Part shown: piece after piece, positions 54,280 through 63,845 of the stretch | How the letters are laid out: the number at the start of each line of letters is the position of its first letter | Position numbering within the stretch: the first letter of the stretch is position 1 | Assembly (NCBI GenBank): GCA_958510825.1 | Contig: OY294046.1 | Span: 72,859,808-72,923,807, forward strand | Direction: 5' to 3' | Source: Brachypterus glaber | Taxonomy: Eukaryota; Arthropoda; Insecta; Coleoptera; Kateretidae | Length of the DNA: 64,000 nucleotides | Notes under the pieces: model-generated | The model's database searches: none | What the model was told of the DNA's origin: nothing | Seen by the model: the letters and a program-made list of their open reading frames with translations, nothing else | Made by a program: the position numbers and the translations under genes

Positions 54280-56075
54280 ATATTTATTTTTTTCTCAATG
54301 TACCGCATGAAACAGTAAAAGGCATATCAAGGTCCAGCTCAACTTATGATCGGTATCTGCCTGACAGTGCCGGGTCTCCTAATTTTCGCTTTAATGAAAT
54401 ATCATTTATTAAAATGCGCGACACCATTTGCTCCATTAAAAGTAAAAAAACCAGAGACCCGTACGAATTATCTACTGAGCTTATCAAGTTGGTTAAAAAC
54501 AGCTTATATATACCTTTAACTAAATTATTTAATGAGTGCTTAAGGAATGGTGTGTACCCAGATGAGCTCAAAATAGCAAAAATTTGTCCTATCCACAAAA
54601 AGGGTCCCACTGATTCTCCGAATAATTTTAGACCTATTGCTCTTTTGCCAGTTATCTCTAAAATTTTTGAAACCGTATTGAAAAATCAAATTTTAGAGCA
54701 TATTGAATTGCACAATCTCCTTTACAAGCATCAATACGGTTTCAGAAAAAATAAAACAACGGTTAACACATTGGAACACATATTAGAATTCATCGTGAAT
54801 GGAATGGAGAGTGGGGACATTGTCTGTGCCAGGCTCTATGACTTGCAGAAGGCCTTTGACTGTGTGCCACATGACGTTCTTCTGAATAAGCTTGGTTCAT
54901 TCTACAATTTTGATGAACTGAGTTTATCTTTGTTGAAGTCATTCTTGGAAAACAGGCGTCAGTTTACTACCATTAATGGTTCTCAGTCAAGAGAAGGCTT
55001 TGTTGGTGTGGGCGTGCCACAGGGTAGTGTCCTCGGTCCCATTCTATTCCTCCTGTTCATTAATGACCTAATAAACTCTGTGCCCAATGAGGATCTTACT
55101 TTATTTGCTGACGATACCACCTTCCTTAAGTCATTAAATAATTTAAACACCCTAAAGACAGAAGTTCTAAGAAACGAAGCTAAGTTACTTGATTGGTTCT
55201 CAGCCAACTCACTTAGCTTAAACACAAATAAGACGTCAACAATTTATTTTTCTCATAGAGATATATCTGACGAAAACGTAGAAAACCCAAAACTGTTGGG
55301 CATATATCTTGATCAGAAGTTAAGCTGGGAACCTCATATCGATCAATTGGCTACGAAATTAAATAAATCACTTTTCCTATTACGATACCTTCGTGATATA
55401 GTGCCATTTAAGGTTTTATTAAGTGCTTACTACGCTTTGTTTATGTCTCACCTAAGGTACGGGTTAACCATTTGGGGCTTTAGTTGTCACGCGGGTCGTA
55501 TTTTTGGTCTTCAAAGGCGTGCATTGAGAATCATAACTGGAAGCAGGTATCGTGATGATGTTAGGGACAAATTTAAATCCCTAAACATACTAACGATGCC
55601 TTCTTTACTGGTTTATGAGTCTATATGTGCCACTAGAGCAAGACTTTCTCATTACACGACGCGTGCCAATGACGGCCCTACTACACGTAATAGAGATAAA
55701 ATTAAACTTCCGTTTTTAAGACTGCATTCTAGTAGACCTTGCTTTAATTATTTTGGTCCCTCTTTTTACAACAGTTTACCCATTGAAATAACTCAATTGG
55801 GTGACAACACGTTCAAAAAAAGGCTGAAACATTACCTTTTGGTTCATGCATTTTATTCCACGGACGAATTCACTAATTCTCTTAGAAATGTAAATATAAA
55901 CGAATTCTAATTTTTGTGATATCTGTGTTTTGTTATGTTGTTATTTATTTTATTATGTTTAGTTATTTAGTTACATTTTCAAATACCATCCTGACGATTG
56001 CAAACTTGTAAAAACTTGTATTTAGCATAAATAAAATCTATTCTATTCTATTCTATTCTATTCTATTCTATCCCG
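54280..56075 (+). mobile_element. 5'-truncated LINE with (TTCTA)n tail
   Basis: It holds a long reverse transcriptase frame, then a short 3' region and six TTCTA units (56037-56070). No endonuclease domain is present upstream, so the copy is 5'-truncated near 54280-54300. A target duplication could not be resolved in the T/A-rich flank. Confidence 0.8.
54414..55910 (+). CDS. Non-LTR retrotransposon reverse transcriptase (CR1/Jockey-like)
   Basis: The 498-residue frame copies element RNA into DNA at the target. Domains in order: RT motif region with FRPIALLPVISKIFE (about 72-86), YGFRKNKTT (108-116), motif A with LYDLQKAFDCVPHDVLLNKL (141-160), GVPQGSVLGPILF (200-212), and the catalytic FADD (231-234). 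A YLG-like GIYLDQKLSW segment follows, then LQRRALRIITG and an HYLL-type C-terminus. The Met used is only the first Met: the same frame is open and protein-like back to about 54300 (through TYDRYLPDSAGSPNFRFNEI), consistent with 5' truncation. No stop or frameshift inside, so the insertion is young. The (TTCTA)n tail fits CR1-group elements of insects; clade uncertain. Confidence 0.85.
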   Translation: MRDTICSIKSKKTRDPYELSTELIKLVKNSLYIPLTKLFNECLRNGVYPDELKIAKICPIHKKGPTDSPNNFRPIALLPVISKIFETVLKNQILEHIELHNLLYKHQYGFRKNKTTVNTLEHILEFIVNGMESGDIVCARLYDLQKAFDCVPHDVLLNKLGSFYNFDELSLSLLKSFLENRRQFTTINGSQSREGFVGVGVPQGSVLGPILFLLFINDLINSVPNEDLTLFADDTTFLKSLNNLNTLKTEVLRNEAKLLDWFSANSLSLNTNKTSTIYFSHRDISDENVENPKLLGIYLDQKLSWEPHIDQLATKLNKSLFLLRYLRDIVPFKVLLSAYYALFMSHLRYGLTIWGFSCHAGRIFGLQRRALRIITGSRYRDDVRDKFKSLNILTMPSLLVYESICATRARLSHYTTRANDGPTTRNRDKIKLPFLRLHSSRPCFNYFGPSFYNSLPIEITQLGDNTFKKRLKHYLLVHAFYSTDEFTNSLRNVNINEF

Positions 56076-56145
56076 AAATTCTGTATCATAAAGTATATTA
56101 AGAAAAAATTACTAATTTGTATATTGTTACGTGACACCTTGTGGA

Positions 56146-56230
56146 AGGGGGGTGGAAAGTCAAGTAAAAGAACACTGGGCCGAATTCAGTGGTTGCAGGC
56201 AGGCCAAGGATTCTTGACCAGTCCAAGCAA
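56146..56230 (+). mobile_element. Internal scrap of the RNase-H LINE
   Basis: GGGTGGAAAGTCAAGTAAAA, GTGGTTGCAGGCAGGCCAAG and AGTCCAAGCAAAGCTAGATC match the complement of about 36865-36950 at roughly 85 percent. Both ends are lost. Confidence 0.7.
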
Positions 56231-56840
56231 AGCTAGATCAGGATTCATATAGTTATTATAATACATTTCCAAATCTTTTTAAATCAAGAAATTGAAAAAT
56301 AAATCCTTGTGAATAAAGTTTGTTTGCAATTTTTTTTTAATGATATATTAATATACATTGCTCTTTTAAGATTGGCTCAGACAAGGACACATTGTTCCGG
56401 CCTGCTTCTACTTGGGCTGACCTAGTAAAAATGACATTACTTTTTTACCAGTGTATATTTCACAACTAATTAAAGTTTGATTTAAACATGAAAAGTCCAA
56501 ATGAAAATTGTACCAGATGTTTACAAAATCAATCAGCGAAAAACATAAAATATGCATGATTTGTAGCTATTACCATGATTTACATTTTTGAGTAACAACA
56601 TCACGAATGAATTGATGCAATCATAAAATGGAGAGCCTACTTCAAAAGTAACCCAAGTCCATATTTAATTTTTTTTTGGGTAAACCCACTTGACCAAATA
56701 ATTTAAAGTGCCACTGGCAAACTTCCTCCTTAGATGATTCACTCAGGGTGTGATCTAATCATTTTTTTACGGCGAACTAAGGACCACAACCTACCAAATT
56801 TGGAGTGTAATGATTTTTAGTGAGTGGGCTACGTCCTATA

Positions 56841-57268
56841 CTGCCCTACTAAGACAAGTTGTCCTATCTGCAAATTAGATGTTTTGAAATATGGCCAGTT
56901 TTATTGTTTTTGTTTGCACTTTTTGTTTAAATAAATATGGCGTTGGGTTCTGCTCTATTTTAAATCAAAAATACGTGATATGCTTTGGTAAAAATATATA
57001 TTTTTTTGTCAGAAAAATAAATTGTCATAACGTTAGTACAAAATGACCTTAAAGTCCAATCAAATTACTAAGGTCTGTAAAGTTAGTCCTAGTTAGACTT
57101 ATTCGTCCAGTAAAGACTAGTTAGGACAATTTTCCACAAAGGACAAACAACTTAGCCTAATTTTTAGGATTTGGGTTTTAGATAGGACATTTCTTTTTAG
57201 TAGGCACATGGGGCTAGTGTAAAGCAATACAATGGTGTGCTTATCTCAAAAAGTGAATTTTTGCATAT
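56841..57268. mobile_element. CTGCCC MITE, copy 2, right end missing
   Basis: It starts CTGCCCTACTAAGACAAGTT after a TA and follows 1232-1720 with small deletions. It diverges at AAAAAGTGAATTTTTGCAT before the right terminal repeat. Confidence 0.75.
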
Positions 57269-57414
57269 TTACCAAATTTATTTTTCATATGGGCTTTTAA
57301 TAAAATCAGTTGTCCTTTCCTCTCGAAATACATAAGCTTGGAAGTTGCCGAGGGCACAAAAAAATAAAATAAAATATTAAAATTGTAAGGTCAGGGTCTG
57401 TTTTCTTAATCAGC

Positions 57415-57480
57415 GTACAGAGATGACCCTTGGTACTGAAGAGGGCCCGAAACTGTCAGTCTATCAATATCACTCTGTAC
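57415..57480 (+). ncRNA. Hammerhead ribozyme HHR-3, stem II collapsed
   Basis: Stem I GTACAGAG/CTCTGTAC is perfect, and TTGGTA pairs with TATCAA through one wobble. Core CTGAAGA, GAA, stem III ACT-GTC-AGT and the cleavage C are intact. Stem II is reduced to GGGCCC with no loop, a 7-base deletion, so it is probably inactive or weak. Confidence 0.7.
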
Positions 57481-57725
57481 GATGATTAGAAAATAGATTG
57501 AAGGAATAATAAATTAATATTTTTATAATTTTGTTTAAAATTAAAAATTTCTGCCCCTATTAATTCTACGTCTAACCACACGTTAGTGGTATTATGTGCT
57601 TGATACACACGTCTTCAGCTTGCTACCATTCAGTCTGCAGACTAAGAGAAGTATGAGTAGTTGTCTACGTCTAACAATAGATGGCGCACAATAATATATC
57701 AATCTGATGACAATACTTTTTCAGC

Positions 57726-57798
57726 GTATAGAGATGACTCTTGGTACTGAAGAGGGCCAGCAGCCCGAAACTGTCAGTCTACCAATATCACTCTGTAC
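57726..57798 (+). ncRNA. Hammerhead ribozyme HHR-4 (type I)
   Basis: Stem I outer GTATAGAG/CTCTGTAC (one T-G wobble), inner TTGGTA/TACCAA, core CTGAAGA, stem II GGGC-CAGCA-GCCC, GAA, stem III ACT-GTC-AGT, cleavage C. Predicted active. Confidence 0.88.
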
Positions 57799-58047
57799 GA
57801 TGATTAGAAAATAGATTGATGGAATAATAAATTAATATTTTTATAATTTTGTTTAAAATTAAAAATTTCCGCCCCTATTAATTCTACGTCTAACCACACG
57901 TTAGTGGTACTATATGCTTGAAACACACAAGTCTTCAGCTTGCTATCATTAAAAGTCTCCAGACTAGGAGAAGTATGAGTAGTTGTCTACATCTAACAAT
58001 AGATGGCGCACAATAATATATCAATCTGATGACAATACTTTTTCAGC

Positions 58048-58120
58048 GTATAGAGATGACTCTTGGTACTGAAGAGGGCCAGCAGCCCGAAACTGTCAGT
58101 CTACCAATATCACTCTGTAC
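58048..58120 (+). ncRNA. Hammerhead ribozyme HHR-5 (type I)
   Basis: Identical to HHR-4 across the 73 bases by eye. With HHR-4 it bounds one 322-bp monomer, so self-cleavage of a tandem transcript would release that unit. Confidence 0.88.
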
Positions 58121-58400
58121 GATAATTAGAAAATAGATTGATGGAATAATAAATTAATATTTTTATAATTTTGTTTAAAATTAAAAATTTCCGCCCCTAT
58201 TAATTCTACGTCTAACCACACGTTAGTGGTACTATGTGCTTGAAACACACAAGTCTTCAGCTTGCTATCATTAAAAGTCTCCAGACTAGGAGAAGTATGA
58301 GTAGTTGTCTACATCTAACAATAGATGGTGCACAATAATACATCAATATGATGACAATACTTCTTTTGGGAGTAAGGTCATGGACTGTTTTCTTATCAGC

Positions 58401-58473
58401 GTATAGGGTTGACTCTTGGTACTAAAGAGGGCCAGCAGCCCGAAACTGTCAGTCTACCAATATCACTCTGTAC
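58401..58473 (+). ncRNA. Hammerhead ribozyme HHR-6, core mutated
   Basis: All stems form, but the core reads CTAAAGA in place of CTGAAGA. The changed base is the conserved G5, which is needed for catalysis. The outer stem I strand GTATAGGG also has a mismatch. Predicted inactive. Confidence 0.75.
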
Positions 58474-58962
58474 GATGATTAGAAAATAGATGGAATAATA
58501 AATAAATATTTTTATAATTTTGTTCAAAATTAAAAATTTCTGTCCTTATTAAAACTGTAATAATAATAACAATATTAAAATATTTAAAATTGGTTTTTAA
58601 GTATAAGGACTTGGTCCATTTTTAAAGTAAACCCCCCAATTGATACTCGGATTAAATTGAAAAAGTTTAACGCTTATAAACCAAATTACAATAAAATACA
58701 ACGAGGCAGAGGTTGGTATACCTTAACATGAGCTTTAAACATGTAATCATATTTTATGGCAAATAGAAAAGGTTTAAAACTTTACTACACTAGGGTGGAA
58801 CTTATATTTTTTACATCGGCACTTAGTAAGTAAGTAAGTAGTAAGTAGGTATTTATTTAGCCATGCTATTAAATTTTACATGATACAGTTTTTGACAATT
58901 TATATACTATAAATAAATAAACTAAATTAAATTGTTTGATATTTACAAATTTAAAAGATCTA

Positions 58963-59668
58963 TATAAAACATTTTACTATTCCTTAAAACGACTTTTGTT
59001 TGATTAACGCAGTCGTCCCTCCGAAGTGACTGATCGATTTCGTGCTTTTTAGCACTCTTCAGAGTCACATATCGGTAGTAGGGACAACTACAAAAATCAA
59101 ACCCTTTCCATATATCTCTATATAGAGTTTAAAAATCGTTATAAGGAAAAGCAAAAACAGCTAGGGATATCTACTGCTAAAAGCAGAGACTGGATAAACC
59201 TATCGACAGTCCAAAAAAGGAAGCAGTTATTGGTTTCAAGAACCTATTGCACGCTGTCGATAGGGGGCAGATTAATCAATGCCACGGTGGACATTGCCGC
59301 CAATTGAATCCTAAACGCTAGGAGGTCACCTTTTACAGTGGTATCTGAATTAATAAAAGGTGACCTCCTATCGACAGCGTGCAATAGGTTCTTAAAACCA
59401 ATAACTGCTTCCTTTTTTGGACTGTCGATAGATTTATCCAGTCTCTGCTTTTAGCAGTAGATGTCGCTAGCTGTTTTTGCTTTTCCTTATAACGATTTTT
59501 AAACTCTATATAGAGATATATGGAAAGGATTTGATTTTCGTAGTTGTCTCTACTACCGATATGTGGCTCTGAAGAGTGCTAAAAAGCACGAAATCGATCA
59601 GTCACTTCGGAGGGACGACTGCGTTAATCAAACAAAAGTCGTTTTAAGGAATAGTAAAATGTTCTATA
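58963..59668. mobile_element. Foldback element with about 270-bp arms
   Basis: AACATTTTACTATTCCTTAA on the left and TTAAGGAATAGTAAAATGTT on the right start long, nearly perfect arms. They run through GACTGATCGATTTCGTGCTT, TCTATATAGAGTTTAAAAAT and CTATCGACAGTCC up to CACGCTGTCGATAGG. The centre is at about 59280-59340. TATA lies outside each end and may be the target. Inserted in the LINE 3' region. Confidence 0.8.
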
Positions 59669-59687
59669 AATAAATATTCACAATCAA

Positions 59688-59988
59688 TTTTTTTCCTTAA
59701 TATAATCAGACAGTAATTTTTTAAACTTATTGTAGTTATCACAGGTTTTTATTATCACGGGTAATTCGTTAAACAAAAGTATCCTTTTGCAAAAAAATGT
59801 ATTATATTTTTAGCTGAGTCAGGTACATCCACAAAAAAATCATTTACACGTCTAGTGTTATACATATGAATTTCGTGTACAAATTTTAATTTATTTAATA
59901 AATATTCAGGCGCCATTTTGTTTTTAATTTTATACACCAAATCCAAAGATCTATATTTTATTCTTTGAGAAATACTCATAAAATTCAA
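59688..59988 (-). pseudogene. LINE reverse-transcriptase C-terminal fragment, frameshifted
   Basis: The frame from 59988 reads through ISQRIKYRSLDLVYKIKNKM, APEYLLNKL, then MYNTRRVNDFFVDVP, the conserved Y-N-T-R region near the end of CR1/RTE-type proteins. A frameshift near 59785 breaks it. The other frame then continues RILLFNELP and NYNKFKKLLSDYIKEKN to a stop at about 59688, the expected terminal part. It is a decayed copy. Confidence 0.7.
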
Positions 59989-60736
59989 TACATTAGATCA
60001 TATATACATAGATGCGCCTTGAGTCCACGTCAAACCGAAATGTTTTCATTGCTATATCCAGGTAGATTTTACCTTCCCGCTTCTGGTCACCACCCACCGC
60101 TATAGTGGTTTGTTGACAAATATGTTATACTCCACCTCCTCGCAACCTGGTTTTTTACAATTGGCTTTGTATATGTTCTACATAAAACAAATCAACATTA
60201 ATTCCATATCTATGTATATATGTATGATCTAATCTTAGTACTACTAAGAGTTCCGATGTATTGAAATCATAGCCGAAAAGCCAAAATCTTCGACCATGTT
60301 TTTTTACATTTCTCGACGTTTTAGACCTTTCTGAGTCGAAGTCAGTAAAATAAAGTTTGCGTCCGTCTGACTGTCTGGGTGTAAACTCGCTAACTCTATT
60401 TCTAAAAAAGATATCCACAAGTTTTTTTTTTTTGAATATTGTTTCTTATCATATTTCGAAGAGCTGATAAGATTTTGGAGGTAAACAATTGGGAGTAAGG
60501 GGGTAAAAATAGGGTAAAACTCCTATTTTTAGCGTTTTTTGTTTATAATTAAGCCAATTATTATTGTATTTGGTTAATTTAGAACTTATATAAAAGATAA
60601 TTTTAAATTGGTTAAAAAATATGATCTCTTACAGTTACGGGGATATCTTGTAGGCAATACTTCTTGTGACACACAGTATAAGCTTAGTATGATGGATTGC
60701 AGTAATAATAAATAATTAATTACAATTTTTATAATT

Positions 60737-60742
60737 TTTATT
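60737..60742 (-). terminator. Polyadenylation signal AATAAA for the SDR gene
   Basis: AATAAA on the minus strand lies 73 bp after the stop codon of the gene at 60815-63397. Placement is typical of a short insect 3' UTR. Confidence 0.5.
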
Positions 60743-60814
60743 ATACATATTTTTAAATATGAATGCCTATGATTTTGTTGTATAAACTAAATAATAATAA
60801 AATAAGTTTGTATT

Positions 60815-63397
60815 TTAAATTTTCTGAGAAATCGGCTTTTCTAGCCTAGTTTGCTTAAAGAAAGATTTTGAATATTGCTGCCCAGATTTTGTAGATTGTT
60901 TGGCACAAGTTTCTTTTTCTGATTTAATACAAGATTGTGTATTTTCGCAAGGTGGGGGTTCCTTTTCGCATCGTGATAATTCCTTATCACAGGTTGAAGA
61001 ATTCTTATCACAGGGTGAAGCTTTTTTTGAACTTATATTGCTAGGACAGGATTGTGCTTTCCTAATGTCAGCTTTTTTATTACCACATGTTAAAGGTTTT
61101 TCATCACACGGTGAAGTTTTAGCACAAACATCTACATTTGTTGATTTTAAAGCTGAACACGATTTTGTTTTCTTTGCACCAGATTGTTTATTATTACATG
61201 GTGAAGTTTTTTTACCATATGTTGATTGATCATAACATGCTGAGGTTATTTTTGCACAAAAAGCACTTTTCTTTGGTTTTATAGGAATATTTTTAGGACA
61301 GGATTCTGCTTTCTTTATATTTGCTTTTTCTTCACAGGGTGATGATGTTTTACCGCAGGCTAAAGGTTTAGTGCCACATGGTGAAGTTTTAGCACAAATA
61401 TCTGCTATTGTTGATTTAAAAGTACAACATGGTTTCGCTTTTTTTATTTTATATTTTTTATTATTACCAGGTTTATTGCATACTGAGGTTTTATTGGCAC
61501 AAATAGCAGTTTTCTTTGGTTTCATGTTAATATTTTTAGGGCAGGATTCTGCTTTCTCTATATTTGCTTTTTCTTCACAGGGTGATGATGTTTTACCGCA
61601 GGCTAAAGGTTTAGTGCCACATGGTGAAGTTTTAGCACAAATATCTGCTATTGTTGATTTAAAAGTACAACATGGTTTCGCTTTTTTTATTTTATATTTT
61701 TTATTATTACCAGGTTTATTGCATACTGAGGTTTTATTGGCACAAATAGCAGTTTTCTTTGGTTTCATGTTAATATTTTTAGGGCAGGATTCTGCTTTCT
61801 CTATATTTGCTTTTTCTTCACAGGGTGATAATGTTTTACCGCAGGCTAAAGGTTTAGTGCCACATGGTGAAGTTTTAGCACAAATATCTGCTTTTGTCGA
61901 TTTAAAAGTACAACATGGTTTCGCTTTTTTTCTTTTATATTTTTTATTATTACCAGGTTTATTGCATACTGAGTTTTTATTGGCACAAATAGCAGTTTTC
62001 TTTGGTTTCATGTTAATATTTTTAGGGCAGGATTCTGCTTTCTCTATATTTGCTTTTTCTTCACAGGGTGATGATGTTTTACCGCAGGCTAAAGGTTTAG
62101 TGCCACATGGTGAAGTTTTAGCACAAATATCTGCTTTTGTCGATTTAAAAGTACAACATGGTTTGGACTTTTTTCTTTTATATTTTTTATTATTACCAGG
62201 TTTATTGCATACTGAGGTTTTTTTGGCACAAATAGCAGTTTTCTTCATTTTTTTGTTTATATTTTTAGGACAGGGTTCTTTCTTTAACTCTATTTTTTTA
62301 TCACATGGTGATGATATTTTGTCACAAACCACTTTTTTTCTTTGTACTTTAGAATTAGATTTCATTGCTGTTTCCTTACATTTTTGTGAAGATATATTGC
62401 AAACTGGTTTAGATATCTTCGGGCTTGGAGGACAAAAAGGAGTACCACTATCTCTCATTGTTAATCTATGGGGTATCTTCATTTTATAACATTCATTCGC
62501 TTCACTCACCCATATATCCGCAGGTTCTCCATTCTTCAACATATGCATAATGCAATACCCGCATTGTTCGGGACCTTCTGAAGGAAAACTTTTTAGTGCC
62601 GAATCAAGATGTTGTCCTAAATCACCAATTCCTTTTTGTTTCCATCCTCGACGAATAACATTCTGTGAATCTGTCATTGGTGTAGTTATAACTCCTGGAC
62701 ATAAAGCCATTATTTTTACATTAGTCTTTTTATACCAGAACGGGTCTCCAATAGATTTTGTTAAACCAAGTACAAAATGTTTTGTTGCTGCATATACAGG
62801 ACTTGCATACATAGAATCAAACCCAAGAATCGAAGATACATTTATTATGACTCCACCATTACTATTTTTATGTCTGCCCATGCAATTGATGCCAAGAAAA
62901 GTCCCCAAAGTTAGACCGTAAGCGTTAACGCATATCGTCTTCTCCCATTCTGAATCAGCTAATATACCGGCATTATTAACTAAAATATCAACTTTATTAA
63001 ATCTTTCCTTTGTACAGTCGAAAACGCGTGTGAATTGATCCCTATTGCTTACATCACAAGGTTGAAACAGGGCTTTATCTTCTCCGAATTCATTGTTTAA
63101 TTCGCATGTGGTTTTTTGTGATTCTGTCTCATCTACATCTGCGATTACTACTGCTGTAGCACCTCCTTCTAGCAAACTTTTGACTATAGACTTGCCAATG
63201 CCCATTCCTCCTCCTGTGACTATAGCCACTTTAAATTTGGCTGGTGATTTATCATTGCAGTCGTCTGAATATGGTCTTGGGTCCTTTCGATTTAAATAGA
63301 ATTTATTAAAATTTTGTTTTATTAATGGAGTTACGTATGAAAAACTTTGGATATTTAATTTACATATGAGCCTATTAACACTTAAATTTAGAGCCAT
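60815..63397 (-). CDS. Short-chain dehydrogenase (15-PGDH-like) fused to a Cys/Lys-rich tandem-repeat tail
   Basis: An uninterrupted 860-codon frame without visible introns. Residues 1-50 are basic and hydroxyl-rich, a possible mitochondrial presequence. Residues 55 to about 310 are a classical SDR: TGGGMGIG at 61-68 (NAD(H)-binding), D87 and D89 after the second strand (NAD preference), NNAG at 141-144, N158, S188/S189, Y202-x3-K206 (catalytic), PG at 234-235. This resembles insect NAD-dependent 15-hydroxyprostaglandin dehydrogenase-like enzymes, usually about 260 residues. From about residue 320 to the end follow Cys-rich segments, including four 81-residue repeats (243-bp DNA period) with KPCCTFKST, CAKTSPCGTKPLACGK, SSPCEE and ESCPKNI. 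The start Met is the first in frame. The tail suggests a disulfide-linked or metal-binding structural role, as in sperm or secreted proteins; that is inference. The plus-strand frames over it are by-products. Confidence 0.88.
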   Translation of the reverse strand: MALNLSVNRLICKLNIQSFSYVTPLIKQNFNKFYLNRKDPRPYSDDCNDKSPAKFKVAIVTGGGMGIGKSIVKSLLEGGATAVVIADVDETESQKTTCELNNEFGEDKALFQPCDVSNRDQFTRVFDCTKERFNKVDILVNNAGILADSEWEKTICVNAYGLTLGTFLGINCMGRHKNSNGGVIINVSSILGFDSMYASPVYAATKHFVLGLTKSIGDPFWYKKTNVKIMALCPGVITTPMTDSQNVIRRGWKQKGIGDLGQHLDSALKSFPSEGPEQCGYCIMHMLKNGEPADIWVSEANECYKMKIPHRLTMRDSGTPFCPPSPKISKPVCNISSQKCKETAMKSNSKVQRKKVVCDKISSPCDKKIELKKEPCPKNINKKMKKTAICAKKTSVCNKPGNNKKYKRKKSKPCCTFKSTKADICAKTSPCGTKPLACGKTSSPCEEKANIEKAESCPKNINMKPKKTAICANKNSVCNKPGNNKKYKRKKAKPCCTFKSTKADICAKTSPCGTKPLACGKTLSPCEEKANIEKAESCPKNINMKPKKTAICANKTSVCNKPGNNKKYKIKKAKPCCTFKSTIADICAKTSPCGTKPLACGKTSSPCEEKANIEKAESCPKNINMKPKKTAICANKTSVCNKPGNNKKYKIKKAKPCCTFKSTIADICAKTSPCGTKPLACGKTSSPCEEKANIKKAESCPKNIPIKPKKSAFCAKITSACYDQSTYGKKTSPCNNKQSGAKKTKSCSALKSTNVDVCAKTSPCDEKPLTCGNKKADIRKAQSCPSNISSKKASPCDKNSSTCDKELSRCEKEPPPCENTQSCIKSEKETCAKQSTKSGQQYSKSFFKQTRLEKPISQKI
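61110..62320 (-). repeat. 243-bp coding tandem repeats in the SDR tail
   Basis: The landmark CCGCAGGCTAAAGGTTTAGT (plus strand) occurs at 61353, 61596, 61839 and 62082, an exact 243-bp spacing. Flanking diverged units lie at both ends. Adjacent units differ at only a few bases, so the array has been homogenised recently while staying in frame. Confidence 0.9.
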
Positions 63398-63700
63398 TTT
63401 TGAAACAAATATTATGAAGAGATGAGTATGATGAATATGACGTTCATATTGACCAGTATGACTTTAGAGTAAAGTCATCTTGATATTGACAGACAAACAG
63501 CCATGCATCAGTGACGGACTGGCCCAGTGGTCAATCGCTCAACTACCCGACAGGCTCTTATATGTTAGGCGCTCCTTAATCCAAATCTATAACAGTTAAC
63601 AAAAAATGAAAGTCACTACCTTTTTTTTTGGAAGTCAGTCCATCATTTGACAAATTAGATTTAGGAGGCCTTCTAGGCTACCAGAGCGCTGCATTTAACC
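63398..63700. other. Upstream region of the SDR gene
   Basis: AATATGACGTTCATATT near 63437 is a short palindrome containing TGACGT-like sequence close to the start. Further out, GGACTGGCCCAGTGGTCAAT at 63512-63531 resembles a pol III A box, but no B box follows. No other gene is seen. Confidence 0.35.
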
Positions 63701-63845
63701 CAGTATTTTTTAGTTTCCAAAAAAGTCACTGAAAAAAGGACAGCGATTTTTTTTTTTGGAAACTAGAAAAGACCGGGATAAACATTTCTATATAAAGCAA
63801 TCAAGTAATCCATTATCACTGATGTTTTCCTCAGTTGTTCTTTTT

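Larger units (their letters stand above)
57390..58545 (+). repeat. Tandem array of hammerhead-bearing monomers (retrozyme- or Penelope-type)
   Basis: Four direct units with HHR starts at 57415, 57726, 58048 and 58401 (periods 311, 322 and 353 bp). Each unit: hammerhead, GATGATTAGAAAATAGATTG, ATATTTTTATAATTTTGTTT, CCCCTATTAATTCTACGTC, CACACAAGTCTTCAGCTTGC, AGAAGTATGAGTAGTTGTCT and ATAGATGGCGCACAATAATA. The same parts form the terminal repeats of the Penelope-like element at 14919-16665. No coding frame. Middle units are the most alike, as expected from recent tandem growth. Confidence 0.88.
58829..60233 (-). mobile_element. 5'-truncated LINE with (CTTA)n tail, itself interrupted
   Basis: A 7-bp duplication CTTAGTA (58822-58828, 60234-60240) flanks it. 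The minus strand carries a reverse-transcriptase C-terminus (59988 to 59688) and a 3' region ending TAGCATGGCTAAATAAATAC then ACTTACTTACTTAC. A foldback element (58963-59668) interrupts the 3' region. Confidence 0.75.
58813..60640 (+). repeat. R1 repeat split by a LINE
   Basis: The hairpin begins ACATCGGCACTTAG at 58813-58826 and resumes at 60234 with CTTAGTACTACTAAGAGTTC, then runs through TTTCTGAGTCGAAGTCAG and GTCCGTCTGACTGTCTGGGT to GGTAAAACTCCTATTTTTAG and beyond. The LINE sits in the hairpin loop. The minus-strand open frame (60155-60418) is a by-product. Confidence 0.8.

Noticed and set aside
61371..62489. 372-codon plus-strand frame
   Set aside because: It is the complement of the 243-bp repeats of the SDR gene tail. 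The minus-strand frame is longer and has a real domain.
63500..63600. tRNA-like element at CTGGCCCAGTGGTCAATC
   Set aside because: Only an A-box-like word is present; no B box or cloverleaf follows.
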